A stretch of DNA of 64,000 nt from JALOOX01 sp964557955 (GTDB taxonomy: Bacteria > Desulfobacterota > Syntrophobacteria > Syntrophobacterales > Syntrophobacteraceae): assembly GCA_964557955.1 (NCBI GenBank), contig CAZLCS010000026.1, positions 1 to 64,000 on the forward strand, given 5' to 3'. The notes beneath the pieces are model-generated. The model was given only the letters and a program-made list of their open reading frames with translations, searched no databases and had not been told where the DNA came from. Shown piece by piece: positions 63,101 to 64,000 of this stretch. The translations under genes were made by a program, and so were the position numbers. The stretch's first letter is position 1, and every line of letters starts with the position of its first letter.

Positions 63101-63667
63101 GATGCGGCTGCGAATTATCGTCAGCAGGCCGAATCCGTGGCGGCACGGCTGAAAGAGGATGCTTCACGCTACGTGCGTTTGCGCCTGGCTGTCCACTTCC
63201 TGCAGACGCAGATCGAGCGTTTCAGGAAGGAGAACCAGGGGCCCTTGCTGGAAAGATCGGGGGAGGTTTTCCGAAGCATCACACGAGGCGCATTCGCTGG
63301 ACTGGCGGCAGAATTCAACGCTGACGACACCCCGGTGCTGGTGGGGGTGCGCCCGGATGGCTCCCTGATCCCGATTGCAGGAATGAGTGACGGCACGAGA
63401 GATCAGCTCTACCTGGCACTTCGTCTGGCTGCCCTGGAACGATATCTCGAGCAAAACGAGCCGATGCCTCTGATACTGGATGATTTGCTGATCACCTTCG
63501 ACGATGACCGGGCTGCTGCCATTCTCCCTCAGCTTGTTGCGTTGGCGCACCGAACCCAGATACTTCTTTTTACCCATCACCTCCATCTCGTCGAGCTCTG
63601 CCGCCAGACCCTGGGCGAAAGCGGGTTCCATCTTCACCAGCTGAGCGCCGGCGAAAGAGCCGATTAG
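60179..63667 (+). CDS. SbcC/YhaN-like AAA-family ATPase
   Basis: A 1162-residue SMC-like ATPase. The N-terminal Walker A GSNEAGKSSLLRAIRDLLFG lies near residues 36-55; a long coiled coil (about 190-1000, rich in Glu/Lys/Arg/Ala) follows; the C-terminal half has a signature-type GMSDGTRDQLYLALRLA near 1078 and Walker B LILDDLLITFDDDRA near 1104. Such ATPases are partners of SbcD/YhaO nucleases and sense DNA ends. Start is GTG at 60179 (GGGAGGG upstream), which overlaps the end of the nuclease gene. Confidence 0.93.
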   Translation: MRFDRLQIPAFGPFTDLDIEFPPKGGDFHVMYGSNEAGKSSLLRAIRDLLFGIHGQSPDNFLHDYKYLRIKGEICNRAGEKLAFQRRKGNKNTLLDAHGNPLPDPTLIPFLGSVDQAYFSTMFGLGTRELREGAEQLLRGEGDIGSALFSASMGGTPIQLVLAALAEESERLYRGRASANVSIRPAASRYRELLRQSRDAAVNPEQFERIERDIAAAEKEKGQLEADLHEINRGLEWISRCEDALPTVGRLNEERRKLDALPLMPDVSSDFVDRARAARKAVSEADREVQRLTAQIAKLEAQKAACEISSGVLDVAESLDRLHQDLSVYGDRKKHLVDLETLLAGLEPALHVGMQNLGLAGSVSDLDRARLSSSLKLACEEAANGLQKAVEEREKLKEKREDIASKIELRERQLKDLPATDLTALRDALASAAEATEANKTLRAGESEVMRLTREVRDLHRELIGAPEDLDATADLPLPKKSAIRRVGDEMGEIKRAIQTEETRISEGKRRMESIRSELARLERRGELPSEPALKKARDHRDYGWSLVLAEWKGGGTGVEFVPGTPLEEAFPQAIETADRIADQLREQAEAVAQAEEKRFQISESEKQIEEAEMTGTELQNRLSECQTAWEALWQPCAITPGTPGEMEEWRELWSDFRVRLRQLREAEESLRGKKDRVQQARKQLAAVLADSEEKAFEILFEKARKKVQQGEESTGRRNEIREQLQALRAELTVHDQKLARSAAVAEAAEENWKSQCRTVGLPEGISPRSGLALLQQRAELLEKFNAWKKASTERHKIMEAVRQYELVVNEQCHALGIEGDTTEARVSKLWEALTRSREGQARFEHLSTQIQEAGDELTDIQEARAQAAQALDELMKLAGLETVEELEPLLANLELRDLARSQIATLRDALIGLARGKTVDELLSRIGEEDLEALPQLKVMRQGEKREKEAALREVLDRLYGLRAERQKLEAAGDAAANYRQQAESVAARLKEDASRYVRLRLAVHFLQTQIERFRKENQGPLLERSGEVFRSITRGAFAGLAAEFNADDTPVLVGVRPDGSLIPIAGMSDGTRDQLYLALRLAALERYLEQNEPMPLILDDLLITFDDDRAAAILPQLVALAHRTQILLFTHHLHLVELCRQTLGESGFHLHQLSAGERAD

Positions 63668-63881
63668 AATGCCTTTCCCATGAAAGGCGGGCACAATAAA
63701 CGATGCACTTTTCACACACCTTCTGAGATGCTGCTTCGCCCGTGGTGCACCTCGTTGGAAAGCATGCCTGAGTTTGTCTGCGAGCCGCAGTTGCCTGTTT
63801 GCTCGGGGGGGTATTGCAGGTTACATTAGGCACATTCTTTTTGAGAGATGTTGAGGAAATAGGGATTCGCGGGAGCAGGGA
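63668..63881 (+). other. Intergenic stretch at window end
   Basis: 214 bases following the YhaN-like gene. No gene, terminator or repeat could be supported. Confidence 0.4.
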
Positions 63882-64000
63882 GTGGAAGAGTTGAAAACGA
63901 TCCAGGTGGGAGTTTGGGGCGACCGGACCGTCGACAATCGTCACGACGGGGGCGACTCGGAGAGTTTTGCCGGTTTGGCGCGGATTCGTGAATACGAACC
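63882..64000 (+). CDS. Partial hypothetical CDS (cut by window edge)
   Basis: A frame opening at GTG 63882 or TTG 63891 reads LKTIQVGVWGDRTVDNRHDG to the window end without a stop. GGGAGCAGGG precedes it. Too short to assign a family. Confidence 0.35.
   Translation, partial: MEELKTIQVGVWGDRTVDNRHDGGDSESFAGLARIREYE

Noticed and set aside
63570..63944. 124-codon minus-strand frame at the right end
   Set aside because: Overlaps the 3' end of the YhaN-like gene antisense and shows no family pattern.

Overview
The window looks like a chromosomal segment of a Gram-negative, anaerobic deltaproteobacterium (Desulfobacterota, perhaps near Syntrophobacteraceae). This is inferred from LpxC, an Mla-type outer-membrane lipid transport cluster, a sigma-54 nitrogen-control cluster and the general flavour of HisF, DUF3786 and GlnD. 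No rRNA or other marker is present to settle the species.

Region 1 (1-37150) is mostly core genome. It holds a WalJ-like metallohydrolase, an MFS transporter, a lipocalin and an ECHDC3-like crotonase co-directional with a GlnD paralogue whose nucleotidyltransferase site has decayed. hisH-hisF, a nucleotide-sugar dehydrogenase, HU and a phosphohexomutase follow. Next comes a minus-strand nitrogen cluster: NifA/NtrC-like activator, nadE, glnB, glnD, glnA. Sigma-54-type promoters can be read upstream of both glnB and glnA. A gamma carbonic anhydrase, threonine synthase, lpxC, argS, a SPOR protein, uvrB, a 5-FTHF cyclo-ligase-like gene, an L,D-transpeptidase, an Ala/Cys-rich lipoprotein, STAS-mlaF-mlaE-mlaD and a DUF3786 protein complete it.

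Region 2 (about 37300-49250) is accessory and full of debris. It contains a decayed HicA-like toxin beside an intact HicB-like antitoxin, a small inverted-repeat (MITE-like) element abutting a broken serine recombinase, and a giant secreted kelch/FN3 protein. It also contains a remnant of a membrane-protein gene, a 1164-residue patatin-like protein whose catalytic Ser and Asp are separated by about ten membrane segments, an AbrB-antitoxin/Doc-toxin pair flanked by related relic repeats, and tRNA-Thr(CGU) followed by a frameshifted tyrosine-integrase remnant, which suggests an old integration site.

Region 3 (49238-64000) is dominated by nucleic-acid machines: a SWIM zinc-finger protein with an SNF2-type helicase, a TPR protein, two tandem DUF488 proteins coupled to a RecQ helicase carrying an extra C-terminal domain, and an SbcCD-like (YhaO/YhaN) nuclease-ATPase pair. 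The best candidates for new biology are the DUF488-DUF488-RecQ unit, the pseudo-uridylyltransferase GlnD paralogue, the split-site membrane patatin, and a 53-residue protein with an exceptionally strong ribosome binding site and its own terminator. All function calls come from reading motifs by eye; no searches were run.
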